NCBI GenBank assembly: GCA_964394145.1
Contig: CAYMVL010000034.1
Coordinates: forward strand, 124,001-188,000
Origin: JAFGBN01 sp964394145
GTDB taxonomy: Bacteria; Chloroflexota; Dehalococcoidia; GIF9; AB-539-J10
Direction of reading: 5' to 3'
DNA length: 64,000 bases
In this document: positions 46,324 through 54,117 of the stretch, in pieces
Layout: each line of letters opens with the position of its first letter
Numbering within the stretch: position 1 is the stretch's first letter
Notes under the pieces: model-generated
Seen by the model: only the letters and a program-made list of their open reading frames with translations
What the model was told of the DNA's origin: nothing
Databases searched by the model: none
Position numbers and translations under genes: made by a program

Positions 46324-46803
46324 ATGGTAAGGCCGGTAAAATTAAGGTGCGTTGGTCAGTTGCCTGAGGCGGTCTGTTTTAAGCCAAGTGGCATCCGCGC
46401 GAATTTACTGCAGGCGGTCAGCCTTGCAGTTGACGAAATTGAGGCTATGCGTCTTAAGGACCTGGAGGGGCTGGAGCAGGAGGAGTGCGCTCAGAGGATG
46501 CGTATTTCGAGGCCGACTTTCCACCGAATATTGGGGTCGGCCCGGCGTAAATTAGCTGATGCCCTGGTTAATGGTAAGACGATTCAAATTGAGGGAGGAA
46601 ATTTTGGGTTGCCGCATAGTCGTTTCAGATGCAATGACGACGGGTATGAGTGGGATGTGCCCTTTGAGGCTCTGGCTAGCAGAGCTTCAGTGTCGTGTCC
46701 TTTATGTGCGAGTGTGAATGTTCAACCTGTGTCTTTACCGGGTCTTGGTCGTGGTAGAGGCTATGGCAGAAGGTTGCGCAGGGGCAGGCACAATAACACG
46801 TAA
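46324..46803 (+). CDS. DUF134 family helix-turn-helix protein
   Basis: 159 aa. N-terminal LRCVGQLPEAVCFKPSGI and DEIEAMRLKDLEGLEQEECA define DUF134 (UPF0251); the HTH covers AQRMRISRPTFHRILGSARRKLADAL by its R-I-S-R-P-T-F core. The C-terminal region has a CPLC pair and a Gly/Arg-rich tail. It leads the NifX/DUF5320/Mrp cluster and is the likely regulator. Confidence 0.9.
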   Translation: MVRPVKLRCVGQLPEAVCFKPSGIRANLLQAVSLAVDEIEAMRLKDLEGLEQEECAQRMRISRPTFHRILGSARRKLADALVNGKTIQIEGGNFGLPHSRFRCNDDGYEWDVPFEALASRASVSCPLCASVNVQPVSLPGLGRGRGYGRRLRRGRHNNT

Positions 46804-46814
46804 TGAGGTGAATT

Positions 46815-47063
46815 ATGTCATTTAGATATGGGAAGGGAGCGATAGGAGTCGTGTCGAGGACAGGGAAAGGATCCGGTTCTTGTGCCGGATTTAGCAGCAG
46901 GCGTTCTAGCTGTGGAGCACCTTATGGTTACCTGCGGTACAGTGGCTGTAGCGTGCCCTGCGGATATCGCGATTATGGTGCAGGTTACACGGCTTACCAG
47001 GGAAGCAAGGTTTTTGGTTATGGCGACTTGAGACGAGCTAAATTTCAGATAGCCCGACTGTAG
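46815..47063 (+). CDS. Small Gly/Tyr/Ser/Cys-rich protein
   Basis: 82 aa with Gly, Ser, Tyr and five Cys, no family match. GAGGTGA lies 6 nt before the ATG, 11 bp after the DUF134 gene. Composition resembles the DUF5320 proteins nearby but the C-terminal coiled coil is missing. Confidence 0.5.
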   Translation: MSFRYGKGAIGVVSRTGKGSGSCAGFSSRRSSCGAPYGYLRYSGCSVPCGYRDYGAGYTAYQGSKVFGYGDLRRAKFQIARL

Positions 47064-47203
47064 CAGACATAGAATGTGTAATGGGTATGTTTACTCTTAT
47101 GTTGTGATCTATTGCCATAAGGAAGCTGATTGGCCTGGTGGCGATGGGGACAATATTGCTACATGTGACGGTAAGTTTGAACTTTTGCTAAGGAGGTGAT
47201 AGA

Positions 47204-47302
47204 ATGTGCGTTTGCTGTAGATTGCGCGATGCCTCGGTCAGCTATGGTGACAGAGTGCCTTATTCCATCTGTCTGAGGGATAGTGTTATTCCGGTGGATT
47301 AG
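47204..47302 (+). CDS. 32-aa Cys-rich microprotein
   Basis: Starts MCVCCRLRDA and contains a fourth Cys near the C-terminus (YSICLRD). The ribosome-binding site AAGGAGGTGAT is a full-length match to the 16S tail, 4-5 nt before the ATG, stronger than for most genes here. No family known. CVCC could bind a metal. Confidence 0.55.
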   Translation: MCVCCRLRDASVSYGDRVPYSICLRDSVIPVD

Positions 47303-47419
47303 CTAGGTGTCAAGAGTGGTGGATGGGAATGCGGGGAGACCGAGAAATGGGAGTGACGACCGAGCTGGATGCAGCAATGGAGTGACTGGAAGAACTTCGT
47401 AAGTAGAAAGGAGGTAAAG

Positions 47420-47791
47420 ATGTTCTATGGATTTGCAGGTAGAGGATTTGGAGGTAGGGGATGGGGATTCGGTTTTAGAGGAAACTACGCCCCTTGGCCT
47501 TATGTTGGCCTAGGAAGAGGGGGACTGCCCCGGTGTGCTTATTATTTCGGTGGAGCAACAGTAGCTCCTGTTGGGGCGCGGTATCCCTATTATCGAGGTG
47601 TGGAGCTGGGAGCCGGTGTGGCTGGTGGGATGGGTTACAGGGGATCTGGATATGTGCCATTTGGGAGTTACGCTCCAGGCACGAGCCGAGAGCAGGAGCT
47701 TGATTCACTGAGAGATCAGGCACAGGTCTTGAAGGGCCAACTGGAGCAGATTGACGTTAGACTGAAGGAATTAGAGTCGGAAGCAAAGTAA
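47420..47791 (+). CDS. DUF5320-like Gly-rich protein with C-terminal coiled coil
   Basis: 123 aa. A Gly/Phe/Tyr-rich N-terminal two thirds (FAGRGFGGRGWGFGFRG) leads to a coiled coil with REQELDSLRDQAQVLKGQLE. AAAGGAGGT sits 5 nt before ATG 47420; an earlier frame opening at 47369 lacks this. DUF5320 proteins travel with NifX and Mrp-like ATPases; the role is undefined. Confidence 0.8.
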   Translation: MFYGFAGRGFGGRGWGFGFRGNYAPWPYVGLGRGGLPRCAYYFGGATVAPVGARYPYYRGVELGAGVAGGMGYRGSGYVPFGSYAPGTSREQELDSLRDQAQVLKGQLEQIDVRLKELESEAK

Positions 47792-47801
47792 GGAGGGTAT
47801 T

Positions 47802-48404
47802 ATGAAGATTGCTATATCCGCGACAAGCCCTAGTTTGGACGCCGAGGTAGACCCCCGTTTTGGACGTTGTGCGTATTTCATTATCGTTGACCCGCAGAGC
47901 ATGGAGTTTGAGACCGTGGAGAATTCTAATGCAATTGGTGGTGGTGGAGCTGGCATTGGTACGGCTCAAATGATTGCCAACAGAGGGGTGCAGGTGGTGC
48001 TGACAGGCAACTCTGGGCCAAATGCTTATGAGACTTTGTCCGCCGCAGGAGTGAAGGTGATCAATGGTGTTACGGGGAAGATAAGAGATGCCATTGACGC
48101 TTACAGAACGGGTGGGCTTGAGGCTGATGCCCAGGCTAGTGTGGGGAGCCATTACGGGGTGGGTATTGATGGTGGTATGGGCAGAGGTATGGGTGGTGGT
48201 ATGGGTAGAGGTATGGGCAGAGGTATGGGCAGGGGTATGGGTAGGGGGATGGGTTTTGGAATGGGCATGATGATGCAGGCAACACCCCAAGCCTATAGTC
48301 CAGACCATGAGGTGGAGGCGCTTAGAAGTCAAGCACAGACTATTAGTCAGCAGCTGAGCGAAATCTTGCGCCGAATAGAGCAACTGGAGAAGAAGGGCTC
48401 ATGA
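47802..48404 (+). CDS. NifX/NifB-C-like domain fused to a GRGM repeat and coiled coil
   Basis: 200 aa. Residues 1-110 are a dinitrogenase iron-molybdenum cofactor-binding domain (KIAISATSPSLDAEVDPRFGR, here cited by its D-P-R-F-G-R core). Residues 125-155 are a GRGM/GGGM repeat, then a coiled coil (EALRSQAQTISQQLSEIL) like that of DUF5320. AAGGAGGG precedes the ATG. No nitrogenase genes are present, so it likely binds an Fe-S or metal cofactor for another use. Confidence 0.85.
   Translation: MKIAISATSPSLDAEVDPRFGRCAYFIIVDPQSMEFETVENSNAIGGGGAGIGTAQMIANRGVQVVLTGNSGPNAYETLSAAGVKVINGVTGKIRDAIDAYRTGGLEADAQASVGSHYGVGIDGGMGRGMGGGMGRGMGRGMGRGMGRGMGFGMGMMMQATPQAYSPDHEVEALRSQAQTISQQLSEILRRIEQLEKKGS
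48171..48268 (+). repeat. In-frame 12-bp tandem repeat coding for G-R-G-M
   Basis: The unit GGTATGGGCAGA recurs about six to seven times with small changes. It lies inside the NifX fusion gene and codes for the Gly-Arg-Gly-Met tract; it is likely length-variable. Confidence 0.75.
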
Positions 48405-48524
48405 GGCAGTTTTGCTCGTTATTATTCCAGCTGAAATGGAATCGACTCCTCGACAACGAGTTGCTCCACTGGCAGCTCTGTAATCCGGGTGCTGAGACCA
48501 GTGGTCTAAGAAGGGAGGTGATTT

Positions 48525-48755
48525 ATGCCTAGAGGAGACGGTACGGGGCCCTTTGGTCAGGGATCAGGAACAGGAAGGGGACTAGGGCATGGCATGGGTA
48601 GAGGAATGGGGAGAAGAAGCGGGAATCGCGCTGGGGCAGGTCCCAGCGGGACTTGTGTCTGCCCTAGTTGTGGAACAAGAGTTACTCATGAGGTAGGTGT
48701 GGCCTGCTATGACCTGAGTTGCCCGAAGTGTGGCACGAAGATGGTCAGAGAGTAG
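48525..48755 (+). CDS. Small zinc-ribbon protein with DUF5320-type N-terminus
   Basis: 76 aa. MPRGDGTGPFGQGSGTGRG is the DUF5320 start; the rest has CPSC and CPKC pairs that form a zinc ribbon. GGGAGGTGA precedes the ATG. It ends 1 nt before the first ParA-type ATPase gene. Confidence 0.82.
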   Translation: MPRGDGTGPFGQGSGTGRGLGHGMGRGMGRRSGNRAGAGPSGTCVCPSCGTRVTHEVGVACYDLSCPKCGTKMVRE

Positions 48756-48756
48756 A

Positions 48757-49614
48757 ATGGTAATCTCTGTTGCCAGTGGTAAAGGTGGTACAGGGAAGAC
48801 GATGGTGGCCACTAACCTAGCTCTGAGCCTGAGTGAGAAGGGCAGAGTGCAGTTGTTAGACTGTGATGTAGAGGAGCCTAACGCGCATATTTTTTTACGT
48901 TTGGGTTCCAGCCAAAGTGAGCCGGTGTTGATCCCAATACCCAAAGTTGATGAGACGAAGTGTACTTATTGCCGGAAGTGTGCTGAAGTCTGTGCCTATA
49001 ACGCTATTGCTGTGCTTAAAGATAAGGTGCTGGTTTTTCCTGAGTTATGTCATGGGTGTGGAGCCTGCTCGTATTTGTGTCCCGAGTCCGCCATTATTGA
49101 ACAGGGGAGAGAGATAGGAGTAGTTAGGAAAGCTAGCTCGGGAAACCTTGAACTTGTTGAAGGGAGACTCACAGTTGGCGAACCAATGGCTCCGCCCATA
49201 ATCAGGGAGGTAAAGAGGCATATTGACCCGAGCAGCACGGTTATCATCGATGTATCTCCAGGAACTTCTTGCCCTGTTATAGAAGCGGTAAAAGGCAGTG
49301 ATTTTTGTCTCTTGGTTACTGAGCCTACACCTTTTGGATTGAATGACCTCTCCTTGGCTGTGGAGGTGGTGAGGCAACTAGATATCCAGTGTGGTGTGGT
49401 TATCAATCGAGATGGGGTGGGTTATGACAGGATTGAAAGGTACTGTGAGGAAAGGGATATCCCTGTTTTGCTGAAGATCCCTTTAGATAGGGAAATCGCT
49501 TCGTTTTACTCAAGAGGCGTTCCCTTAATAGAAGGGATGCCCCAATGGAAGCCGGCGTTTCTTAGTCTTTTTGAAAGTATGAAACGAGTCGTTACTAGCC
49601 GAGTGGCAAGATGA
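48757..49614 (+). CDS. ParA/MinD-type ATPase with inserted ferredoxin domain (1)
   Basis: 285 aa. Deviant Walker A SGKGGTGKT at the N-terminus; residues about 65-130 hold two 4Fe-4S motifs (CTYCRKCAEVCAYNA and CHGCGACSYLCPESA). IDVSPGTSCPVIEA follows. This is the archaeal/anaerobe Nbp35-like family of Fe-S carrying ATPases. The frame extends upstream by nine codons into the zinc-ribbon gene; ATG 48757 is preferred. It overlaps the second ATPase gene by 4 bp. Confidence 0.9.
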   Translation: MVISVASGKGGTGKTMVATNLALSLSEKGRVQLLDCDVEEPNAHIFLRLGSSQSEPVLIPIPKVDETKCTYCRKCAEVCAYNAIAVLKDKVLVFPELCHGCGACSYLCPESAIIEQGREIGVVRKASSGNLELVEGRLTVGEPMAPPIIREVKRHIDPSSTVIIDVSPGTSCPVIEAVKGSDFCLLVTEPTPFGLNDLSLAVEVVRQLDIQCGVVINRDGVGYDRIERYCEERDIPVLLKIPLDREIASFYSRGVPLIEGMPQWKPAFLSLFESMKRVVTSRVAR

Positions 49615-50477
49615 AGGAACTGGTGGTTCTCAGTGGTAAAGGTGGTACCGGTAAGACTAGCATAGTGGCCTCCTTTGCAGCCATAGCCGAGAGCAAGGTG
49701 TTAGCTGATTGTGATGTCGATGCTGCTGATCTCTATCTTCTGCTTAAGCCAGAGGAGGGGGAGAGGAATGAGTTTTGGAGCGGTCAAGTTGCTCTTATCG
49801 ACAAAGAGAAGTGCACTGAGTGCGGTGTATGCCAGCAACTATGCCGGTTTGGAGCGATAGAAGACTACGTAGTTGATCCGGTATCCTGCGAGGGCTGCGG
49901 TTTATGTTATCATGTGTGCCCTTTTGACGCGATAACTATGAGGAAAAGCATGTCTGGATACTGGTTCATTTCCAAGACCCAATATGGTTACCTGTCACAT
50001 GCTAAGCTGGGTATTGGTCAGGAAAATTCCGGTAAGCTGGTGGCTCTGGTGAGACAAAATGCGAAGTCTATTGCTGAGAAAGAGGGCCTGGAGTACATCA
50101 TCACCGACGGTCCGCCAGGCATAGGCTGCCCCGTTATCTCATCTCTCTCCGGTGCGAATCTGGCACTGTTGGTAACCGAGCCGACGCTATCAGGTATTCA
50201 TGATCTTGAGAGAGTAATCGCTGTCTGTCGGCACTTTGGTATCCCGCCGTTGGTTTGCATAAACAAATACGATATTAACGAAGATAACAGCCGTCAAATT
50301 GAAGAGTATTGTGATAGGGGTAGGATAGAAGTGATAGCTAAAATTCCTTTCGATGGCGTTGTAACGGAGGCGATGGTTCAAGGGATGCCTGTAGTGGAAT
50401 ACTGCAGCGATGGTGTATCTCAACAGATAAAAGAATTGTGGCGGATTATTTCAGGCAAGTTGGACAAGTTAGGATAG
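49611..50477 (+). CDS. ParA/MinD-type ATPase with inserted ferredoxin domain (2)
   Basis: 288 aa paralogue of the previous gene. SGKGGTGKT, then CTECGVCQQLCRFGA and CEGCGLCYHVCPFDA, then ITDGPPGIGCPVI. Start overlaps the previous stop as ATGA. The tandem pair probably forms a heterodimer that loads or carries Fe-S clusters. Confidence 0.92.
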   Translation: MKELVVLSGKGGTGKTSIVASFAAIAESKVLADCDVDAADLYLLLKPEEGERNEFWSGQVALIDKEKCTECGVCQQLCRFGAIEDYVVDPVSCEGCGLCYHVCPFDAITMRKSMSGYWFISKTQYGYLSHAKLGIGQENSGKLVALVRQNAKSIAEKEGLEYIITDGPPGIGCPVISSLSGANLALLVTEPTLSGIHDLERVIAVCRHFGIPPLVCINKYDINEDNSRQIEEYCDRGRIEVIAKIPFDGVVTEAMVQGMPVVEYCSDGVSQQIKELWRIISGKLDKLG

Positions 50478-50492
50478 GAGGAATTCCGATTT

Positions 50493-50648
50493 ATGGATAC
50501 ATGTGCTTGGAATGCAGCAAAGCCGGGTAAGTATCTCTGGACTATACACAGTGGCATGTCTAAGTTGGGGAGGAGGTGCTTTGGTGAGGGGTCTAGTTAT
50601 GGGACAGATTCTCGTTCGACTGAACGGTTCTGTCAGGGACGCAAATGA
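50493..50648 (+). CDS. Possible 51-aa coupled small ORF
   Basis: Begins MDTCAWNAAKPGKYLW, has three Cys and many Gly/Arg/Ser. AGGAGG lies about 12 nt before the ATG, and its TGA overlaps the ATG of the next NifX gene (ATGA). The coupling is suggestive but no family match is known. Confidence 0.35.
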   Translation: MDTCAWNAAKPGKYLWTIHSGMSKLGRRCFGEGSSYGTDSRSTERFCQGRK

Positions 50649-50983
50649 GGTACGCGGTGCCCGTGAAGGGGGGCAAGTTGTCCGAGCACTTCGGCCATTG
50701 CAGCCACTTTGCTTTATTCGATGTTGATGAGGCGAGAAAGGAAATAATAAGAAGGGGAACAGTGATTGCCCCGGAACATCAACCGGGGCTTCTCCCTGCA
50801 TGGCTGGCAAAGGAAGGAGTATCGGTTGTTATAGCTAGTGGCATGGGCTCCAGGGCGCAAGCGATTTTTAGAGACAATCGCATTGATGTCATTATTGGAG
50901 TGGTCGGTAATGATCCTGAGAAGGCTGTCTTGGATCATATCAAAGGCACGTTGGCAGCAGGCGATAATATATGTGACCATTAG
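50645..50983 (+). CDS. NifX-like iron-molybdenum cofactor-binding domain protein
   Basis: 112 aa consisting of one dinitrogenase FeMo-cofactor-binding fold: MRYAVPVKGGKLSEHFGHC start with conserved HFG, and FRDNRIDVIIGVVG later. Such free-standing NifX/NafY-like proteins bind metal cofactors in transit. It follows the tandem ATPases and precedes the Mrp gene by 22 bp. Confidence 0.88.
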   Translation: MRYAVPVKGGKLSEHFGHCSHFALFDVDEARKEIIRRGTVIAPEHQPGLLPAWLAKEGVSVVIASGMGSRAQAIFRDNRIDVIIGVVGNDPEKAVLDHIKGTLAAGDNICDH

Positions 50984-51005
50984 AAAAAGATAGGAGGTAA
51001 ACTTA

Positions 51006-52007
51006 ATGGCAAACGAGGATCAAATCAACAAAGCACTGGATGAAATAATTGTTCCCAGCATAATGCGAAGCTTGGTGCAGATGAACTTAGTTCGTGGCAT
51101 AGAAGTAGAGGATAGCAGAGTAAGAGTGACTCTGGCGACAACTGCTATGCCTTCTGATGTGCACGACTGGTTAAGAACAAAAGTAACAAGAGCGATTAGC
51201 CAACTTGCCGGGGTGGGTGAGGTGTCCGTTGTTTTTGTTGACGCAAAAGCTAAGGAGCTTAATCAAATTGACAAGATAGTGGCGGTGATGAGTGGCAAGG
51301 GTGGCGTAGGTAAATCTTTGGTAGCTGGTTTGCTGGCTAGCGCTTTTGCACGGGAGCACAAAGATGTCGGCATACTAGATGCGGATATTCTTGGCTCAAG
51401 CATTCCGAAGATGTTTGGCTTGACTATTCATCCTAGTGGGAGCGAGACAGGTATTCTGCCCATATTGTCGAGATCGGGGATTGAGGTTATGGGTATGAAC
51501 GTACTACTGCCCAGCGAGGACGAAGCGGTTATCTGGCGAGGTCCACTTATGTCAAAAGCAGTCACGCAGTTCTGGGAGGAGGTCCTCTGGGGCAAGCTTG
51601 ACTACCTGATTATAGACCTGCCACCCGGCACAGGGGATGCTCCATTGACCGTGATGCAGACAATACCGATTTCGGGTGTGATTGATGTTTTCACTCCCCA
51701 GGAATTGACGGAAATGATAGTCAAGAAGGCAGTGAAGATGGCACAGAGACTGAATGTGCGTGTTCTTGGTGTGGTAGAGAATATGAGTTATCTGATTTTG
51801 CCTGAAACAGGTCAGAAGCTTGAGGTTTTTGGCAAGAGCAAAGGTAAAGAGATGGCAGAAGCTTCAGGAGCGCCGCTTCTAGGTCAATTGCCTATTGACC
51901 CAGAGATAGCCAAGCTGTGTGATGAGGGTGAAATCGAGAAGTACAGCTCAGATGCTGTATCTGAGCTATTTGCAAATGTGGTTGCTGTCTTGAATGAAAA
52001 GAAATAG
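51006..52007 (+). CDS. Mrp/NBP35-family Fe-S carrier ATPase with DUF59 domain
   Basis: 333 aa. N-terminal DUF59/MIP18-like domain (res 1-85) then the ATPase with SGKGGVGKS, DADILGSSIPKMFG and IDLPPGTGDAPLT. The CXXC that holds the bridging Fe-S cluster, normally after VENMSY, is missing (VENMSYLILPETG). It may therefore be a regulatory or apo-type member. AGGAGGT precedes the ATG. Confidence 0.92.
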   Translation: MANEDQINKALDEIIVPSIMRSLVQMNLVRGIEVEDSRVRVTLATTAMPSDVHDWLRTKVTRAISQLAGVGEVSVVFVDAKAKELNQIDKIVAVMSGKGGVGKSLVAGLLASAFAREHKDVGILDADILGSSIPKMFGLTIHPSGSETGILPILSRSGIEVMGMNVLLPSEDEAVIWRGPLMSKAVTQFWEEVLWGKLDYLIIDLPPGTGDAPLTVMQTIPISGVIDVFTPQELTEMIVKKAVKMAQRLNVRVLGVVENMSYLILPETGQKLEVFGKSKGKEMAEASGAPLLGQLPIDPEIAKLCDEGEIEKYSSDAVSELFANVVAVLNEKK

Positions 52008-52513
52008 GTGTAGCTCTGTGTTGCTGGCCGAACTTACAGCAGGGAAGGATGTTGTTCTGGGCAAATCCGGCCGTGTTCTTTTTCCTATTGGTGCTAGCTA
52101 CTGTAAATATAGAGCCTATCTCTATTTTGAAGGCAAGGAATAGAAGCTGATCATGAAGCTAAGCAAGCCAATTGAGCAATGAAGGCTGATGTGTAAAATA
52201 TTCTTGCCAGAGAGGCCAAAGATATTGCGGGGGCCTGATGCTGGATTCAAGAGACTATAGGAATCTATCGTAGGGTAAGAGAACCCTTGTAGCATGGTCA
52301 CGGGCTATTTCGATAGAAGGGGATTGTTTAGGGTGAAATACAATTCAGTGAGATGCCGTGAAAAATATGGGCGGGACTGTGAGAAGAAGGAGCTGGTTGC
52401 GCTCTTCTGCTGAGTAACTGCGTTAACGAAGCATTCATGATTAATGGATTTCGAGAAATAATCCTAGTATGAAAGGCAAGGGAAGCAAAAGTCATAAGGA
52501 GGTAGACTGAAGG
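52008..52513. other. Intergenic region between the Mrp gene and mobB
   Basis: 506 bp without a convincing gene. A 41-codon frame from GTG 52018 and other scraps may be remnants. I did not find a moco-riboswitch core. AAGGAGG near 52497 serves mobB. Confidence 0.4.
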
Positions 52514-53170
52514 ATGATCCCTGTAGTTGCGATTGTGGGTATATCGGAATCGGGAAAGACAACGCTTATTGAAAGACTTATCCGTGAGCTAAAAGCAAGA
52601 GGTTATCAAGTGGCTACAATAAAGCATGCCACGCACGACTTAGTTCTAGACAGAGAAGGAAAGGATAGCTGGCGCCATATTCAGGCTGGTAGCAAAGCTA
52701 CTGCCGTTAGCTCGGCCGGTGAGTTCGCTTTGATCAGACCCATCAAGGAGGAACTCAATGTTAATGAGATAGCCCACCTTTTAGGTGAAGATTACGATAT
52801 CGTGCTAGCGGAGGGATTCAAGCAAAGTGACACGCCCAAAATAGAAGTTCACCGGAAAGAGGTTGGCCCTCCACTTGGCTCCCTGAGGAAACTCGTAGCT
52901 ATAGTCACGGACGAACCTTTGGAGACAAAAGTGAGGCAGTTTGATTTCGAAGACATTGGCGAGCTGGCCGATCTCCTGGAGAAGGGTTTCATAAGACCCC
53001 AAAAGGAGCGCCTGTCTGTGTATGTGAACAATAAGCCGGTCGCGTTGATGGGTTTTCCAGTAGCGATCCTCAGCAATGTCATTGTTGCTATGCTCTCTTG
53101 TCTAAAGGGTATAGATGTAGAGGGTACGGAAAGCATCGAGATTTTTCTCAAGAAAGAGCCAAAGCTTTGA
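52514..53170 (+). CDS. mobB: Molybdopterin-guanine dinucleotide biosynthesis protein MobB
   Basis: 218 aa. Walker A VGISESGKTTLIERL, TIKHATHDL and DIVLAEGFKQS match MobB, the GTPase that helps make bis-MGD. A 55-residue C-terminal extension follows (VNNKPVALMGFPVAILSN). It implies molybdenum or tungsten oxidoreductases elsewhere in the genome. Confidence 0.93.
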   Translation: MIPVVAIVGISESGKTTLIERLIRELKARGYQVATIKHATHDLVLDREGKDSWRHIQAGSKATAVSSAGEFALIRPIKEELNVNEIAHLLGEDYDIVLAEGFKQSDTPKIEVHRKEVGPPLGSLRKLVAIVTDEPLETKVRQFDFEDIGELADLLEKGFIRPQKERLSVYVNNKPVALMGFPVAILSNVIVAMLSCLKGIDVEGTESIEIFLKKEPKL

Positions 53171-53582
53171 ATGTGGGGGCTTAGCTCGGAGAGGTCTGGT
53201 AGAGTCGGCTATGTTTATTTACTGCAGCCTGTTTCTCGGTCTGTTTCCCGGGAGGCCCTGACGCTTAAAGGATCGTCCGTTCCTTAATTCGTTGTCTTTC
53301 GTGCTGACCCCGGGCAAAGGCTCAGGCTATGGGACAACTACTAATGCTCCGACCCTGTGCCGCGAGCTGGACTCATTGAGGCTAGCAAAGTCCGGACCTA
53401 CTGCCAACTTGAGCAATTGCTTCTCCAGAGAATCTGGCTCATATAATTCGCAGATTCTGGAAGGCAGCTCCTGTCTAGCGGGACAGCTCTGTCATATTTT
53501 GTCTCACTGATTTACGAGACTTCAATTACAGTTTTCCCAATAGTATTCCGCAGCCGTATTCCTACTGTGAGCAGGGTGACAA
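53171..53582. other. Intergenic region after mobB
   Basis: Contains the DUF5320-like remnant described separately; nothing else recognised. Confidence 0.4.
53292..53455 (+). pseudogene. Decayed DUF5320-like gene
   Basis: One frame reads GKGSGYGTTTNAP...RELDSLRLAKSGP, and a shifted frame continues YCQLEQLLLQRIW. Together they match the end of the intact protein at 47420 (REQELDSLRDQAQ, then QLEQIDVRLKE). A single frameshift near 53400 explains this. Confidence 0.5.
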
Positions 53583-53792
53583 TCACGTCATTCGTATCGC
53601 TTTTACAGGGCATGCAGGCGCACAACAGCCACATCCTACACACATAGATGTATCATGCATTGGGAAGTCATATAAATTTTCTTGAAAGAACGCGTTATGT
53701 GGGCATGCTTCAGCGGCAGCACAAATCCCTTGATCGCATCTTTCGGGATTGCACTGGTCGAAATCTATCGATGGGATCGCCTTTATAAGCAT
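53583..53792 (-). CDS. Small ferredoxin with unusual first cluster spacing
   Basis: 69 aa. First cluster C-x4-C-x4-C-x5-C-P (CNPERCDQGICAAAEACP), second CVGCGCCAPACPVKAI. The first pattern recalls RLI/ABCE1-type CxPxKC motifs. A conserved Q-E-x-x-Y-D-F-P lies between. It is a paralogue of the protein at 60468. Stands alone on the minus strand. Confidence 0.85.
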   Translation of the reverse strand: MLIKAIPSIDFDQCNPERCDQGICAAAEACPHNAFFQENLYDFPMHDTSMCVGCGCCAPACPVKAIRMT

Positions 53793-54117
53793 TTTTTTAT
53801 CTCATTGGAAAGCAGGTATGGCTTCAACTTTTGTTTCACGAGCCTGAATGGGATTCAAGAGAAGACGTCAGCGACTCTGCATAAACCGAATAAGGCACTT
53901 GAGCTCTTTTCTCAATTGTCTTGCTTCTGTAATTTGACCTACACAGAATTTTATCATCTACCTGATTTTTCTGCTTAGCCCCTTCTTTCATTCGCATTTG
54001 TATCGCCCTTGGCAGCAATAGCCTGACTAGAACTAGCGTGAATAAACATCTCGCTGGCTATCGGATTATGACCCGAGTCAGGGCATATAATGCCGATCAT
54101 GCATCCATTCCCGTATT
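53793..54117. other. Intergenic region
   Basis: 325 bp, no gene or element recognised. Confidence 0.4.

Noticed and set aside
48171..48268. Short regular repeats that could suggest a CRISPR array
   Set aside because: The 12-bp units are contiguous, in frame with a protein and have no spacers.
48495..48507. Dyad AGACCA-G-TGGTCT before the zinc-ribbon gene as an operator
   Set aside because: Short, single occurrence and inside an operon; no support for a regulator site.
48401..48532. 43-aa frame overlapping the NifX fusion stop (ATGA) and the zinc-ribbon start
   Set aside because: No ribosome-binding site of its own quality and no protein-like pattern.
52018..52143. 41-codon frame starting GTG after the Mrp gene
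   Set aside because: No ribosome-binding site and no recognisable domain; may be remnant sequence.
53682..53978. 98-aa plus-strand frame antisense to the small ferredoxin
   Set aside because: The ferredoxin on the other strand has clear cysteine motifs; this frame is its shadow.
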